From CAVTUU01 sp045804965 (GTDB lineage Bacteria > Chloroflexota > Chloroflexia > Thermomicrobiales > UBA6265): 64,000 nt of DNA. The notes beneath the pieces were generated by a model. The model ran no database searches and was not told where the DNA came from. It saw nothing but the letters and a program-made list of their open reading frames with translations. Shown piece by piece: positions 1-9,078 of the stretch. Position numbers and translations under genes: made by a program. How positions within the stretch are numbered: position 1 is the stretch's first letter; every line of letters begins with the position of its first letter. The stretch is taken from NCBI GenBank assembly GCA_045804965.1, contig JBJMMD010000035.1:5095-69094 (forward strand), written 5' to 3'.

Positions 1-677
1 TCGTGCTCCTGGGCTGGAGCTACGACGCCACAACCGAGATCTTCTCGAAAGCGGATCTGCTCGAAAAGTTCAGGCTCGAACGGGTCAGCCCATCGCCGGC
101 GACCTTCGATTACGCCAAGCTGAAGTGGTTCAACCAGTACTACATCAACCACATTCTGACGCTGGACGATCTGACCGCCCGTGTGATTCCGTTCCTGGCG
201 CAGGCGGGGCTGGCTGATCCCGCGGCGGTCGATCCGGCGCATCCTGAGCACGCGCATATTAAGGAAGCGGTCGCGCTCTTGAAGGACAGGTTGGAAACAC
301 TGGCCGACGCGCCGGAGTTGATGAGCTATTTCTTGGTGAAAGGGCTTGAGCCGTACGATCCCGCGCTGCTGGTGCCGAAGAAGATGGAGGCAGCCGACAC
401 GCTCAAGGTCCTGACCACTGTCCAGGAGGAGCTTGCGACCCTCGATGTCGCCGACGAGGAGGCGGTCGAGGCGCACTTCCGGGCGCGGGCAGAGGAGTTA
501 GGGTACAAAGCGGGACAGTTCTTCATGCCGGTGCGGGTCGCCGTCACCGGCCGCGACAAATCACCCGGACTCTTTGCAACGCTCCGTGTGATCGGCAACG
601 ACCGGGTCCGCGCCCGCGTCGCCCATGCGATCGAACTGTTGAACGCACACGAATCGAGGACGGCAGCGGCGAGCTAA
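1..677 (+). CDS. gltX: Glutamyl-tRNA synthetase, C-terminal part (5' end outside window)
   Basis: Attaches glutamate to tRNA-Glu in the cytoplasm. The reading frame enters from the left edge (first full codon at base 3) and gives about 224 residues. The start resembles the class I GluRS segment around the KMSKS-like loop: an LLGWS motif, then EIFSKADLLEKF and an RVSPSPATFDYAKLKWFNQYYI-type stretch, where Chloroflexi and Firmicutes enzymes read S.SPA.FD..KL.W.N..Y. The remaining residues match the anticodon-binding helical region. The catalytic Rossmann domain with HIGH lies outside the window. A discriminating GltX and a non-discriminating one (also charging tRNA-Gln) cannot be told apart here. 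No downstream gene is coupled; a palindromic repeat follows the stop. Confidence 0.9.
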   Translation, partial: VLLGWSYDATTEIFSKADLLEKFRLERVSPSPATFDYAKLKWFNQYYINHILTLDDLTARVIPFLAQAGLADPAAVDPAHPEHAHIKEAVALLKDRLETLADAPELMSYFLVKGLEPYDPALLVPKKMEAADTLKVLTTVQEELATLDVADEEAVEAHFRARAEELGYKAGQFFMPVRVAVTGRDKSPGLFATLRVIGNDRVRARVAHAIELLNAHESRTAAAS

Positions 678-689
678 GCGCCCCAAGAT

Positions 690-756
690 GTGCCCGGGGT
701 TTTAACCCTGGGCTACACAAGACGAAGCCTTTCCAGGGCTGACGCGAATCGGTCTC
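690..756 (+). repeat. Palindromic repeat family A, copy 1
   Basis: Two consecutive hairpins: CCCGGGGttttaaCCCTGGG, then after a short spacer and GACGAAG a second arm pair CCTttccAGG extended by GC/GCTGA. The same two-hairpin layout with different stem sequences recurs at about ten places in the window (see findings). It lies between gltX and the rhodanese gene, outside coding sequence. Confidence 0.75.
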
Positions 757-965
757 CGTAGCGGCGCACGGCTGTGCGCCCGTTTGGTGGACACAGGTGT
801 TCCCAATGCACAATCGGGTCGAATCCGTTCCTGGGCGGACAGCCGTACGCCCCTATAGAGCACATGGTTCGCGGCTTCCCTCATGAGCGCTGGAAAGGCT
901 GGGATGTCGTAGCCTTCCCTCTGGGTGGATTTAGCCTCGGGCAGGCCGCACGATCGGAGGCATCA

Positions 966-1868
966 ATGCGCATTGTCCTTCTCGGCATTTGTCTGTTGAC
1001 AGCCGTCGCGATCCCTGCGATCACCCTCGCCCAAAATTCGACACCGGCGGCCACGCCCACGACCGAGGGCTACGCCCATCCTGAGCTGCTCGCTGATGCC
1101 AAGTGGCTCGAAGCCCATCTCGCCGATCCGAAGCTGCGCGTCGTCGCCCTTACCCCACCGGATGAGTTCGCGAAGGCGCACATCCCAGGCGCGGTGCAGA
1201 TCGATTGGCCCGATTTGAATGTCACAGACACCTCCGATCCGTCGATCGCCAAGTGGGAAGGGCAGATCGAGCAGAAGTTGACCGCGCTTGGCACCACGCC
1301 AGACGACACGGTCATCATCTACGACGGCGGCACGCTCTACGCCGCCCGCCTGTGGTGGGTGCTCCACCAGCTCGGACACAAGGACAAGCGGATCCTGAAT
1401 GGCGGGCTTCCCGCCTGGATCGCGAACGGCGGCAAAACCGAATCTGGCCCATCACATCCGAAACCAGCTTCTTCCTTATATAAAGGAAGACCGAACGCGG
1501 ACGCGATCGCCACGCTCGATGAGGTGAAGGCCGCACTCGATGATCCGAACACCGCGCTCGTCGATGCGCGCACAGCGGACGAATACAAGTCCGGCCACAT
1601 TCCCGGCGCGATCAACATCAATTTTCCGGAGAATGCCGCGCCAAATGACCCCAAGTATTGGAAATCAGCAGCCGATCTCCGCGCCATGTACGCGCAGGCC
1701 GGCATCACGCCCGACAAGCACGTCATCCCCTATTGCTCGACCGGCGTCCGCTCGGCCGTCACCTACTTCACCCTCACTCTGCTCAGCTACCCCAACGTCT
1801 CCCTCTACACCGGCTCCTGGACCGAATGGAGCATGCACCCCGATCTGCCGGTGGAAAAGGGCGGGTAG
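966..1868 (+). CDS. Secreted two-domain rhodanese (thiosulfate/3-mercaptopyruvate sulfurtransferase type)
   Basis: Predicted to move a sulfane sulfur from thiosulfate or mercaptopyruvate to a thiol acceptor. The 300-residue product has a hydrophobic signal peptide ending near ALAQ (residues 1-22) and two tandem rhodanese domains, about 40-165 and 175-295. The N-terminal domain is the inactive structural half (IIYDGGTLYAARLWWVLHQLG). The C-terminal domain holds the catalytic loop CSTGVRS with Cys about residue 257. The start is the ATG at 966, preceded by GGAGG seven bases upstream; a longer in-frame extension from 774 reads as noise and overlaps repeat DNA. The signal peptide implies action outside the membrane, unlike cytosolic SseA. 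Substrate is not determinable. Confidence 0.88.
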   Translation: MRIVLLGICLLTAVAIPAITLAQNSTPAATPTTEGYAHPELLADAKWLEAHLADPKLRVVALTPPDEFAKAHIPGAVQIDWPDLNVTDTSDPSIAKWEGQIEQKLTALGTTPDDTVIIYDGGTLYAARLWWVLHQLGHKDKRILNGGLPAWIANGGKTESGPSHPKPASSLYKGRPNADAIATLDEVKAALDDPNTALVDARTADEYKSGHIPGAININFPENAAPNDPKYWKSAADLRAMYAQAGITPDKHVIPYCSTGVRSAVTYFTLTLLSYPNVSLYTGSWTEWSMHPDLPVEKGG

Positions 1869-1886
1869 ACCTGCGGCCGACGTCCA

Positions 1887-2213
1887 TCACCCCACCCGGC
1901 GTTTTGCGGTCTTTTCCGACTCCTGCTCTTGCTGCAGCCCCTCTTTCAACCACGTGCGAGCGAGCGTGGACGGCCCCACGCCTTTCTTCGCCGCGCGGCG
2001 AGCAAGTTCCTCGCGGTCGGCCTGTTCCAGCCGGACAGTGAGCCGCTCAGCCAGCTCGCCGCCCACAGTGATTTCAACCGGCGCCCGTTCATCGAGGAAA
2101 TCGGTGATGTCGTGGGTGTCCCAAAACTCGGCTCCCTCCTCAATATTGTTGAACGATGGAATCTTGCCGTGTGCTTCGGTGGGATACCCAAGATCGACGG
2201 TCGGACGCTTCAC
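1887..2213 (-). CDS. CopG/BrnA-like type II antitoxin
   Basis: A 108-residue protein matching the CopG-antitoxin pattern: an N-terminal IPSFNNIEEGAEFWDTHD segment (compare IP.F.SEEEEAEFWDTHDS in the family), a DFLDE step, then a ribbon-helix-helix-like C-terminal half (ITVGGELAERLTVRLEQADREELARRAAKKG...LARTWLKEGL). Such proteins bind their operator and neutralise a toxin, usually BrnT, encoded just upstream. No intact BrnT is seen here: upstream on the same strand is only broken reading frame (2214-2590). The start is GTG at 2213 and overlaps the TGA of the upstream fragment (GTGA), showing the pair was once translationally coupled. Confidence 0.75.
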   Translation of the reverse strand: MKRPTVDLGYPTEAHGKIPSFNNIEEGAEFWDTHDITDFLDERAPVEITVGGELAERLTVRLEQADREELARRAAKKGVGPSTLARTWLKEGLQQEQESEKTAKRRVG

Positions 2214-2590
2214 TGATTATCACTACCTTTCTCTTGCTTATCGCTTCGGTGGTAGTAGACCATGTCTGCTTCCCAACACGGGGCATGACTCAACAAATCG
2301 ACGGGGTCCTTGCGCGCCGGATCGACGCTGCTTTACCGAATAGGGGGCGCGAGTCGCCGAGTTGGCCGTGGAGGGTTCCGGACGGGAAGTCGGTGGTGTG
2401 GACGTTGATATCGTCGTTGTCCGGGTGCTTGGCGACGTGCGTCAACCGTGTGCGATCAAGCTCGCGCCGCCGCTGGAATGGCCACTCGCATCAGGTGGGG
2501 GCGGTGCGTGACGACTGTTCGCCGGGAGTGCCAACAACGTGATGTCCTGGACCGTTATCGCGAAGCAGATTTCCCCTAACCGGCGGTTCA
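2214..2590 (-). pseudogene. Degraded reading frames upstream of the antitoxin (unidentified)
   Basis: Three protein-like stretches lie in different frames on the minus strand. Nearest the antitoxin: a piece reading VDPARKDPVDLLSHAPC then YYHRSDKQEK, whose stop overlaps the antitoxin GTG. Before it: HPDNDDINVHTTDFPSGTL. Before that: MTLNRRLGEICFAITVQDI. Each is stopped within 20-60 codons and they connect only by frame changes, so the simplest reading is a decayed gene. I do not recognise the family, and it does not match a BrnT toxin. Together with 2591-3010 this makes an 800-bp stretch without an intact gene. Confidence 0.4.
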
Positions 2591-2742
2591 GCGTCATCGC
2601 GACGAAGCTGCCGGCGGGCCGCCCTGCTTCGGCATGCCCGAGGCATTGACCTCTTCGACGCCACTCGACATCAAAGCGAACGGTTGACCGCTTGCCAATA
2701 GTGGCGCGTTATCCTTCACTACCAGCTAACCCCCGCGCCGGA

Positions 2743-2805
2743 TCGACCGCGATTTCGGTCCTCTGCGCATCCGCTCGGTTATAGGTTAGGCGGGCGGTTA
2801 TGGTG
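2743..2805 (-). repeat. Diverged gene fragment, copy 1 (pairs with 4217-4272)
   Basis: On the minus strand this encodes ITARLTYNRADAQRTEIAV. A gap-free similar segment at 4217-4272 encodes IETARLSYNADDAQKTDIAV. Identity is roughly 70 percent by eye at DNA level and higher in protein, so both are remnants of one unidentified coding sequence. They flank the SH3b gene. Confidence 0.55.
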
Positions 2806-3010
2806 ACGCCGGAGCTCGCCCTTTCGTGTAGTCTAATGACCGACCCGCCTAAGCTGTTTATGTTGTAAGAGATTTGTAACACTACGTTATTTCGCTTCCG
2901 CGCATTTGTGACGAGCCGTCACCTACATTTGGATAAGAGTCAAATCGCCGGTCGAGAAGGCCTGGAACGGTCCGGTCCCGTCGAGGCGGCGGAGGAACTG
3001 GAGTTGGATC

Positions 3011-4087
3011 ATGTCGATCTGGCGATGGCAAACTACCTGGGCGGCCAACAAGACCGTCCGCGTTATCTCAATCTTCATCGTTCTAGCCTCTCTCGTGGCC
3101 GGAGTCGCGGGTCATGGAGGGATTGTCCACGTCGCAGCAGCGGGCTTCGCAGCCGGCGATACCGTCGTCGTCAACACTGACTACCTCAACCTGCGCGACG
3201 GACCCTCGCTCAAGGCATACCACCTTGCCATCCTCATAGGGGGTGACGAGTTAACGGTGACTGGCGGGTCAGAAGTGGCCGATGGCTATACCTGGTACCC
3301 GGTCGTGGCGTCGGTGAAGGGTCCAATGCCTGGCTGGGTCGCCGGAGAGTACTTGGAGCTCGTCTCGGGTGATGGTACAGGTGGCTTCCAGGTTGGCGAC
3401 GCCGCCGTCGTCGACACGGCCAAGTTGAATTGCCGAACCGGCCCTGGACTCAACTATCCAGTTGACCACGTCATGTCGGGCGGTGCTGACGTCGTCGTGC
3501 TCGATGGTCCAGTGACCGCGGATGGTTATCACTGGTATCAGCTCAAAATGGAGAACGATGATACCGCCTGGGCGATCGGTGAAGCGCTAGCTCCAGTCAG
3601 CGATGTCCCGAATGCCGAGTTCGGAAAAGGCGACCAGGTCGTGGTTGACACTGATTACCTCAACCTCCGCACTGGCGCGGGACTTTCCTACACGGTGATC
3701 GCCGTCCTGAAGAGTGGCACGGCATTGACCGTGGCGAACCATCCCATAGCCGCTGGCGGCTATGTCTGGTATGGCGTAACGACGCGAGACGGGCGGACCG
3801 GCTGGGTGGCCGGCACGTACCTGGCGCCCGCGCCCGGTCTCGGTTTTGCTGTCGGAGATGCGGTCCGCGTTGCCAACGGTCCTCAGAACCTGCGTGCGGG
3901 GTCTGGTACGGAGGCCGCGGTGATCCGGGTCATGGCCAACGGCACGTTGCTGCAGGTCCGAGGCGGCCCGGTCGAGGCCAACGGCTACACCTGGTATCAC
4001 GTCTGGAATTACAGTGGCGAAGGCTGGGCGGCCGGCGAGTTTTTACAATTGGACCCGAATGGCTGGCCAGAGGAGGGCGCGGCCTAA
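3011..4087 (+). CDS. Secreted protein with four SH3b domains
   Basis: A 358-residue exported protein. Residues 15-45 form an uncleaved or cleaved signal segment (VRVISIFIVLASLVAGVAG). Then four bacterial SH3 repeats of about 70 residues follow, at about 48-117, 124-196, 203-271 and 275-349, each with the hallmark LNLR.G.G / LNCRTGPG turn, a V..GGP or V.GG. step, a Y.WY strand and a GW.AGEYL end. No catalytic domain (NlpC/P60, amidase) is attached, so it is probably a cell-wall binding or ligand-binding surface protein. The gene is flanked by two copies of a decayed gene fragment (2743 and 4217), hinting at mobilisation or duplication. Confidence 0.85.
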   Translation: MSIWRWQTTWAANKTVRVISIFIVLASLVAGVAGHGGIVHVAAAGFAAGDTVVVNTDYLNLRDGPSLKAYHLAILIGGDELTVTGGSEVADGYTWYPVVASVKGPMPGWVAGEYLELVSGDGTGGFQVGDAAVVDTAKLNCRTGPGLNYPVDHVMSGGADVVVLDGPVTADGYHWYQLKMENDDTAWAIGEALAPVSDVPNAEFGKGDQVVVDTDYLNLRTGAGLSYTVIAVLKSGTALTVANHPIAAGGYVWYGVTTRDGRTGWVAGTYLAPAPGLGFAVGDAVRVANGPQNLRAGSGTEAAVIRVMANGTLLQVRGGPVEANGYTWYHVWNYSGEGWAAGEFLQLDPNGWPEEGAA

Positions 4088-4216
4088 TTCGATAGGGACA
4101 TGACTTCCGACAATAAATATGAGGCGCGGATGGGGCAACATCTCGTCCGCGCTTTCATATCGAGGATCGGGGCGTACCGCTCGTCCCCATCCGCCAACCC
4201 CTGCGTCAGATAGACG

Positions 4217-4272
4217 GCAATGTCGGTCTTCTGCGCATCGTCGGCGTTGTAGGACAGGCGGGCCGTCTCGAT
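4217..4272 (-). repeat. Diverged gene fragment, copy 2
   Basis: Minus-strand reading IETARLSYNADDAQKTDIAV, continuing YLTQGLADGDERYAPIL toward 4160. Similar in sequence and orientation to 2743-2805. A continuous frame runs from 4428 to 4084, but its N-terminal half lies inside the next gene and has no family match, so I treat this as a remnant. Confidence 0.5.
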
Positions 4273-4288
4273 GTAAAAGGATGTTGGC

Positions 4289-5185
4289 ATGGACCTCACC
4301 GTTCTGGCGGAGCGACTCCGCGCATCGTTTCCCGGTGTCCCGATCGTCACCCCTCTCTCGGTCTTGGGAGAGGGATTTGACAGCGTGGTAGTCGAAACCG
4401 CCAACGGCATCGTCTTCCGCATCGCCAAACATGTACATGCCAGTTGGGGGCGCCAACGAGAAGGAGCAGTACTGTCGGTCGTCCAGCGGCATGTGCGCGC
4501 GTTGAATATTCCGCTGGTGCGGCACGACTTGGACGAGTCGGACGCCTTCCCCTACGGCGTGATCGGGTACGAGAAGCTTCCCGGTCGCCCGCTCCGTCCC
4601 GACGACATCGACCACGAGAATCGCATTCGCATCGCAGGGCAAGTAGCCGGATTCTTGACCGAGCTTCACAGCATCGACATTCGCGAACTGAGCGAGATTC
4701 CCTTACTGAGGTTTCCGCCCTCGCGTGAGCGGCTGGTAGACCTTGGTCGGAACGTGTCGGCATATCTCGCACAGCACCTGAGCCGGAACCAGTACCAAGA
4801 ATTTCAACGATGGTGGGCTGACCTGCTCGACTACAGTCAGAGATACTCATGTGTGCTCGCTCTTATCCACGGCGACTTGTGGTACGAAAACATGCTGTTC
4901 GATGAACAGCAGCGCAGTTTGGTGGGAGTCATCGATTTCACCAACGTTTCGATTGGTGACTCGGCGATTGACCTCGCGACGCAGCGCTATATGGGTGACC
5001 GGTTTGCGGGGACCGTGATTGACAACTACTACCGCGGCCACGTCCCGACGGATTTAACCGGGCGGATCAATGCCCTGCTGGGATTGCGCGAGCTGCTGGG
5101 CCTAGAGCACGGCATCTTGACGAACGACGTGGATGAAGAGGCCGTCTCGAAGGTCAATCATGCGATGCGCATCGCCCTCAGTTAA
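4289..5185 (+). CDS. APH-family phosphotransferase (aminoglycoside/macrolide kinase-like)
   Basis: A 298-residue protein-kinase-like phosphotransferase. The N-lobe has VLGEGFDSVVVE as glycine loop and VFRIAKH with the ATP-binding lysine. The C-lobe carries the Brenner motif IHGDLWYENMLFD (catalytic Asp, Asn) and the Mg-binding VIDFTNVSIGD. It resembles APH(2'')-like kinases, but such enzymes also phosphorylate macrolides, hygromycin, homoserine and sugars, so no drug is assigned. ATG start at 4289 with only a weak ribosome site (AAAGGA). Monocistronic, convergent with smc; 29 bp separate the two stops. Confidence 0.85.
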   Translation: MDLTVLAERLRASFPGVPIVTPLSVLGEGFDSVVVETANGIVFRIAKHVHASWGRQREGAVLSVVQRHVRALNIPLVRHDLDESDAFPYGVIGYEKLPGRPLRPDDIDHENRIRIAGQVAGFLTELHSIDIRELSEIPLLRFPPSRERLVDLGRNVSAYLAQHLSRNQYQEFQRWWADLLDYSQRYSCVLALIHGDLWYENMLFDEQQRSLVGVIDFTNVSIGDSAIDLATQRYMGDRFAGTVIDNYYRGHVPTDLTGRINALLGLRELLGLEHGILTNDVDEEAVSKVNHAMRIALS

Positions 5186-5214
5186 CGGTCAAACTCACAC
5201 CCAATCTGCGCCGC

Positions 5215-8200
5215 TTATTCCGCGACCGCGATCGCTTCCGTGAGACGTAGCGACAGTACCTGGGAGACGCCGTCGTCGCGCATGCTCACCCCGTAGAGCG
5301 TGTCGGCGATTTCGATGGTGCCGCGGTTGTGGGTGATGATGATCGCCTGCGTTTCCGCCGCCAGCGCCTGAAGCTGCTCGCGGAAGCGGACGACGTTCGC
5401 CTCATCGAGCGCGGCGTCGACTTCGTCCAGCAGGCAGAAGGGGGTGGGGTTCACAGTCAGAATCGCGAAGAGGAGCGCCGCCGCCGTCAACGCCCGCTCG
5501 CCACCGGAGAGAAGCGCCAAACTCTGCAAGCGCTTGCCGGGCGGTTGGGCGACGATGTCGATGCCGGCCGCTTCCCCGTCGCCCTCATCGCCAGCGACGA
5601 GCATGAGCCGCGCCGTGCCGCCGCCGAAGAGGGCAGTGAAGGTCTCGGTGAACGCAGTGGAGACGAGGGCGAAGGTCTCATCGAAGCGCTCGCGCATCTT
5701 CGCGTGGAGATCGCCGAGCAGACCATGCAACGCCGCGGCCGCGCCCTCGACGTCGTCAAGTTGGGTCCGCAGAAAGGCGTGGCGCTCGGCCTCCCGCTCG
5801 TACTCCTCGACCGCGTTCTCGCCGACATACCCGACCCGCCGCAACCGGTCCTTGAGCCGCCCGATCTCCCGTTCCGCCTCGTCCGGGGCGATCTGCTCCC
5901 GCTCCTCGGGCAGTGGACGATCCAGCAGCAGCTCGGCGTCCGCCAAATCGAGATCGTCGACGATCCGCTGCCGGATCGTCGCCAGCTCGCCCCGCGCCCG
6001 TTCCACCTCGACTCCGCGCGAGCCGTGCGCGCGTTGCGCTGCGAGCAGCGCCTCATGGGCCGCTTCCAGCGCCTTGTCGAACTGGGCCATGGACGACTCA
6101 GCCGCGCGAGTTGCCGCTTCCAACGGAGGGCGTTCCGCCTCGACCTGCGTGCGAGTCGCGGTGAGCGCCGCGAGTTCCTGGGCGAGCCGCTTATGTTGGG
6201 CCGCCACCGCCGCCCGCTCGCCGTCGAGCTGCGCCAGCCGCTCGTGCCGGGTTGCGGTTTCCTCGGCCAGGGTCGCCTGATGGGCGAGCAACTCCATCTC
6301 CCGCCGCCGCTCGGCCCGTAAGCGTTCGTCCAGCGCCACCAACTGCCGTTGCTCGTGCGCCAGCTCGCGATCGGCCGCTGCGCCGACATCGGCGTCCTGG
6401 TTCAGCTCTTGTTGGACCGCGTCATAGTCGGCGCGCATCTCGGCGAGCCGGGATTCCGCCTGCGCTTGCTCGTTCGTGATCCCCGTCAGGTCGTGCGCGA
6501 TCCGGGTTGACGACTCGGTCAATATCGCCTGCCGCGCTTCAGTCGCCTTCTGCTCGTTCCGCAGATCAGCCAGCCAGCCCGCGATCCGTGCGCGCTGGGC
6601 TTGCCGCTCCTTACGCGAGGCGACCAAACCCGCCCGCGTCGCCGCGACGCCCTGCCGCTCCTCGCTCAGGCGTCGCGGCTCATCGGCCGCCGCCTTCTGC
6701 GCCGCGACCGCCTGATCCCGTTCGTGACTGAGCTGCTCGATCTGCCTTGGTAGGTCACGGAGCTCCCGCTCCCGGCTCAACATGCCGCTTTCCCGCACCG
6801 CCGCACCCCCGGTCACGGAACCGCCTGTGCGCGTGATTTCGCCGGACAGAGTGACCGCGCTCCAACCGGGCGGCAGCTGCTTCAGCGTCGCCCGCGCCGC
6901 CGGGAGATCTTCGACGACGAGCGTTCGGCCAAGGAGGGCGCCGACGACGCTTTTCAGGTCCGGATCGACGGACACGAGCTCGTCCGCGAGGCCGATGACG
7001 CCCTTGCTCCGCGTGAGTCCGCCAGGCAGGCTGCGGTTGTTGCTGGCACGGACAGTATCGAGGGGTTGGAATGTGGCACGTCCCGCGTTCCCCTGCTGAA
7101 GGAAGGCGATGGCCGCTTCCGCGTCCGCCCAGCGTTCGACCACGATGTCTTGGAGGTGTCCGCCGAGCGCGACCTCGATTGCTGTATCGAGGTTCGCCGG
7201 CGCCTCGATCACCTCGACAACCGTGCCCCGGACGCCTCCGAGTTTGCCGGCTCTGACCGCCTGCATCACCGCCCGCACCCCGGCGAAGAGGCCCGTGCCG
7301 CTTGCTTGCAGCTTCTGGAGCACGTCGAGCCGCGTCGTCGCCTGCCCGAGCTCGCGCTCGCACTCGGCGACCTGCACGCGCGCGGCGTTGGCCGCCGCGG
7401 TGGCCTCCGCAATCCCCTTGGCGAGCGCGATCAGCTGATCGTCGAGGCTTGCCAGTTCACGCGCGCCTTCCTGTTCGGCCGCGTCGAACCCGACAAGCTC
7501 GGTTTCCAGGCCCGCGATGCGCGAGGTCCGCTCGGCGATCGCTCGTGCGGCTCGTTCGCGCTCGGCCGCGTCGGTTTCCCGTCGCTGTTCGAGCAGGGCC
7601 CGCCTGCGGCCGAGATCGGCGAGCGTGCGTTCGCCTTCGCTGATCGTCGTCAGGAGCTTCGCCCCGCGTTTTTCGACGTCCGCCCGGGCGGCGCGGGCGG
7701 CGGTCCGCGCCGCTTGCTTGGCCTCGACCGTTCGCCGCACGTCGGCGACTTCGGTCTCCGCGGCCGCGATCGCGGCCGCGATCGCGACGAGCCCTGCCAC
7801 GACTCCGGCAACTTGCTCGTCGAGGCCAGTTTGGATATCGAGGAGGTCCTCGCGCCGGCGCGCGAGCGCGGCTTGGCGCTCGGCCGCGAGATCGCGCTCG
7901 TGGCTGACCCGCCGGGTTTGATCGAGGGTTGATTGGTACTGCGCCGCATGCTGCGCCAGCGTTTCCCTGGCTTCTTCCGCCGCGAACCGCGCCGCGGCAA
8001 TCGCGCCGCTGAGCCGCTTCACCTCCGCCTGGCAACGCGCGACCTTGGTTTCATCCCCAGCCGCGGCGGCTTCCGTCGCCTCGAACCATGCCTGCGCGTC
8101 CTCCAGCAATCGGCCGTAGTGGACCCGCTGGAGATCGCGGAGACGGTCGTGGACCCCTTTCCACTCTTTCGCTTGTTTCGCCGCCCGCTCCAACGCGCGT

Positions 8201-8820
8201 ACTCGAGGCTCGACTTCGAGGAGGAGATCGGCGATCCGGGCGCTGTTTGCCTCCGCTTCGATGAGGCTGCGCTCCGCCTCGACCGCCTTCATCCGTAAAC
8301 CGGTCAAATCGGCCGCGTGCTCGAACAGCCCGCGGCGCTCGTCCGCACGTTGGCTCAACGCCGAGTCGACGAGACCTTGCCCGACGACGGTATGGCTCTG
8401 GCCCAGGGAGGCGGTGAGATGCGTGACATCTTTCAACCGTACCCGTTTGCCGTTGATCAGATACTGGTTTTCGCCGCTGCGATACGCGCGGCGCGTCACC
8501 GTCACTTCCGAGAACTCGGTCGGCAGCCAAGCGGTGCTGTTATCGAAGGTGACCGCGACCTCTGCCATTCCGGCCGGGGAGCGCCCCTGACCGCCGGCGA
8601 AGATCACGTCCTCGGTCTTCTTGCTCCGCAAGGCGCCATGGCTCTGCTCACCGAGCGCCCAGCGCACGGCGTCGGAGATGTTCGATTTTCCGCTCCCGTT
8701 CGGCCCGACGATCGCCGTAATCCCCGGCTCGAACGCAAAGACCGTCTTCGTCGCGAAGCTCTTGAAGCCGTGCAACTCGAGCCGCGTCAGCCGCGGAGGG
8801 GCGAAGGCAGGCGCGATCAT
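5215..8820 (-). CDS. smc: Chromosome partition protein SMC
   Basis: Structural-maintenance-of-chromosomes ATPase, 1201 residues, normal length. It compacts and segregates the chromosome with ScpA/ScpB. Walker A GPNGSGKSN at about 39-47; two long coiled coils rich in Ala/Arg/Glu (about 170-500 and 690-1020) flank a hinge (GTVVEVIEAPANLDTAIEVALGG, about 515-660); the C-terminal head has the signature LLSGGERALTAAALLFAIL and Walker B CLLDEVDAALDE, ending with a D-loop. The frame is open up to 9138, but the 106 residues before the ATG at 8820 translate a palindromic repeat and have no SMC homology, so the start is MIAPAFAPPRLTRLELHGFKSF. Divergent from the sugar isomerase/DUF309 gene. ScpA/B are not in the window. 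Confidence 0.96.
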   Translation of the reverse strand: MIAPAFAPPRLTRLELHGFKSFATKTVFAFEPGITAIVGPNGSGKSNISDAVRWALGEQSHGALRSKKTEDVIFAGGQGRSPAGMAEVAVTFDNSTAWLPTEFSEVTVTRRAYRSGENQYLINGKRVRLKDVTHLTASLGQSHTVVGQGLVDSALSQRADERRGLFEHAADLTGLRMKAVEAERSLIEAEANSARIADLLLEVEPRVRALERAAKQAKEWKGVHDRLRDLQRVHYGRLLEDAQAWFEATEAAAAGDETKVARCQAEVKRLSGAIAAARFAAEEARETLAQHAAQYQSTLDQTRRVSHERDLAAERQAALARRREDLLDIQTGLDEQVAGVVAGLVAIAAAIAAAETEVADVRRTVEAKQAARTAARAARADVEKRGAKLLTTISEGERTLADLGRRRALLEQRRETDAAERERAARAIAERTSRIAGLETELVGFDAAEQEGARELASLDDQLIALAKGIAEATAAANAARVQVAECERELGQATTRLDVLQKLQASGTGLFAGVRAVMQAVRAGKLGGVRGTVVEVIEAPANLDTAIEVALGGHLQDIVVERWADAEAAIAFLQQGNAGRATFQPLDTVRASNNRSLPGGLTRSKGVIGLADELVSVDPDLKSVVGALLGRTLVVEDLPAARATLKQLPPGWSAVTLSGEITRTGGSVTGGAAVRESGMLSRERELRDLPRQIEQLSHERDQAVAAQKAAADEPRRLSEERQGVAATRAGLVASRKERQAQRARIAGWLADLRNEQKATEARQAILTESSTRIAHDLTGITNEQAQAESRLAEMRADYDAVQQELNQDADVGAAADRELAHEQRQLVALDERLRAERRREMELLAHQATLAEETATRHERLAQLDGERAAVAAQHKRLAQELAALTATRTQVEAERPPLEAATRAAESSMAQFDKALEAAHEALLAAQRAHGSRGVEVERARGELATIRQRIVDDLDLADAELLLDRPLPEEREQIAPDEAEREIGRLKDRLRRVGYVGENAVEEYEREAERHAFLRTQLDDVEGAAAALHGLLGDLHAKMRERFDETFALVSTAFTETFTALFGGGTARLMLVAGDEGDGEAAGIDIVAQPPGKRLQSLALLSGGERALTAAALLFAILTVNPTPFCLLDEVDAALDEANVVRFREQLQALAAETQAIIITHNRGTIEIADTLYGVSMRDDGVSQVLSLRLTEAIAVAE

Positions 8821-8831
8821 GGGGCGGAACT

Positions 8832-8886
8832 CAGCCCGGGGCTCAAGGCCCGGGCCACGCACAACGAAGCCCTTCCAGGGCTGAAA
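8832..8886 (+). repeat. Palindromic repeat family A, copy 2
   Basis: CCCGGGGctcaaggCCCGGG followed by ACAACGAAG and the arm pair GCCCttccaGGGC, then TGA. Lies just upstream of the smc start. Confidence 0.75.
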
Positions 8887-8967
8887 AACTCGCCAGCGTC
8901 GTCGTTCCTTACGGAATGCCGGGCGTGCGTTCGCATGCTCAGCCTCGGAGAGGCTTCGTCTGGATTC

Positions 8968-9022
8968 GCCCGGGGTTTTAATCCCGGGGAAGGTGGTAGC
9001 CCGGATTTCAACCCAGGGACAT
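8968..9022 (+). repeat. Family A half-copies (first hairpin only, twice)
   Basis: CCCGGGGttttaatCCCCGGG, then GGTAG and a second degenerate CCCGGatttcaaCCCaGGG. The ACGAAG hairpin is missing, so these are partial elements. Confidence 0.6.
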
Positions 9023-9078
9023 GGGACCGGGCAACGGGCCGTTCCACGAAACGTTGCAATCCTTGCGCTGTCGACTGG

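Noticed and set aside
774..965. N-terminal extension of the rhodanese
   Set aside because: It would place a signal peptide 64 residues inside the protein; GGAGG before ATG 966 settles the start.
5329..8584. Long open frames on the plus strand opposite smc (330 and 288 residues)
   Set aside because: They mirror the high-GC codons of smc, have Arg/Pro-rich composition and no domain; smc itself is complete.
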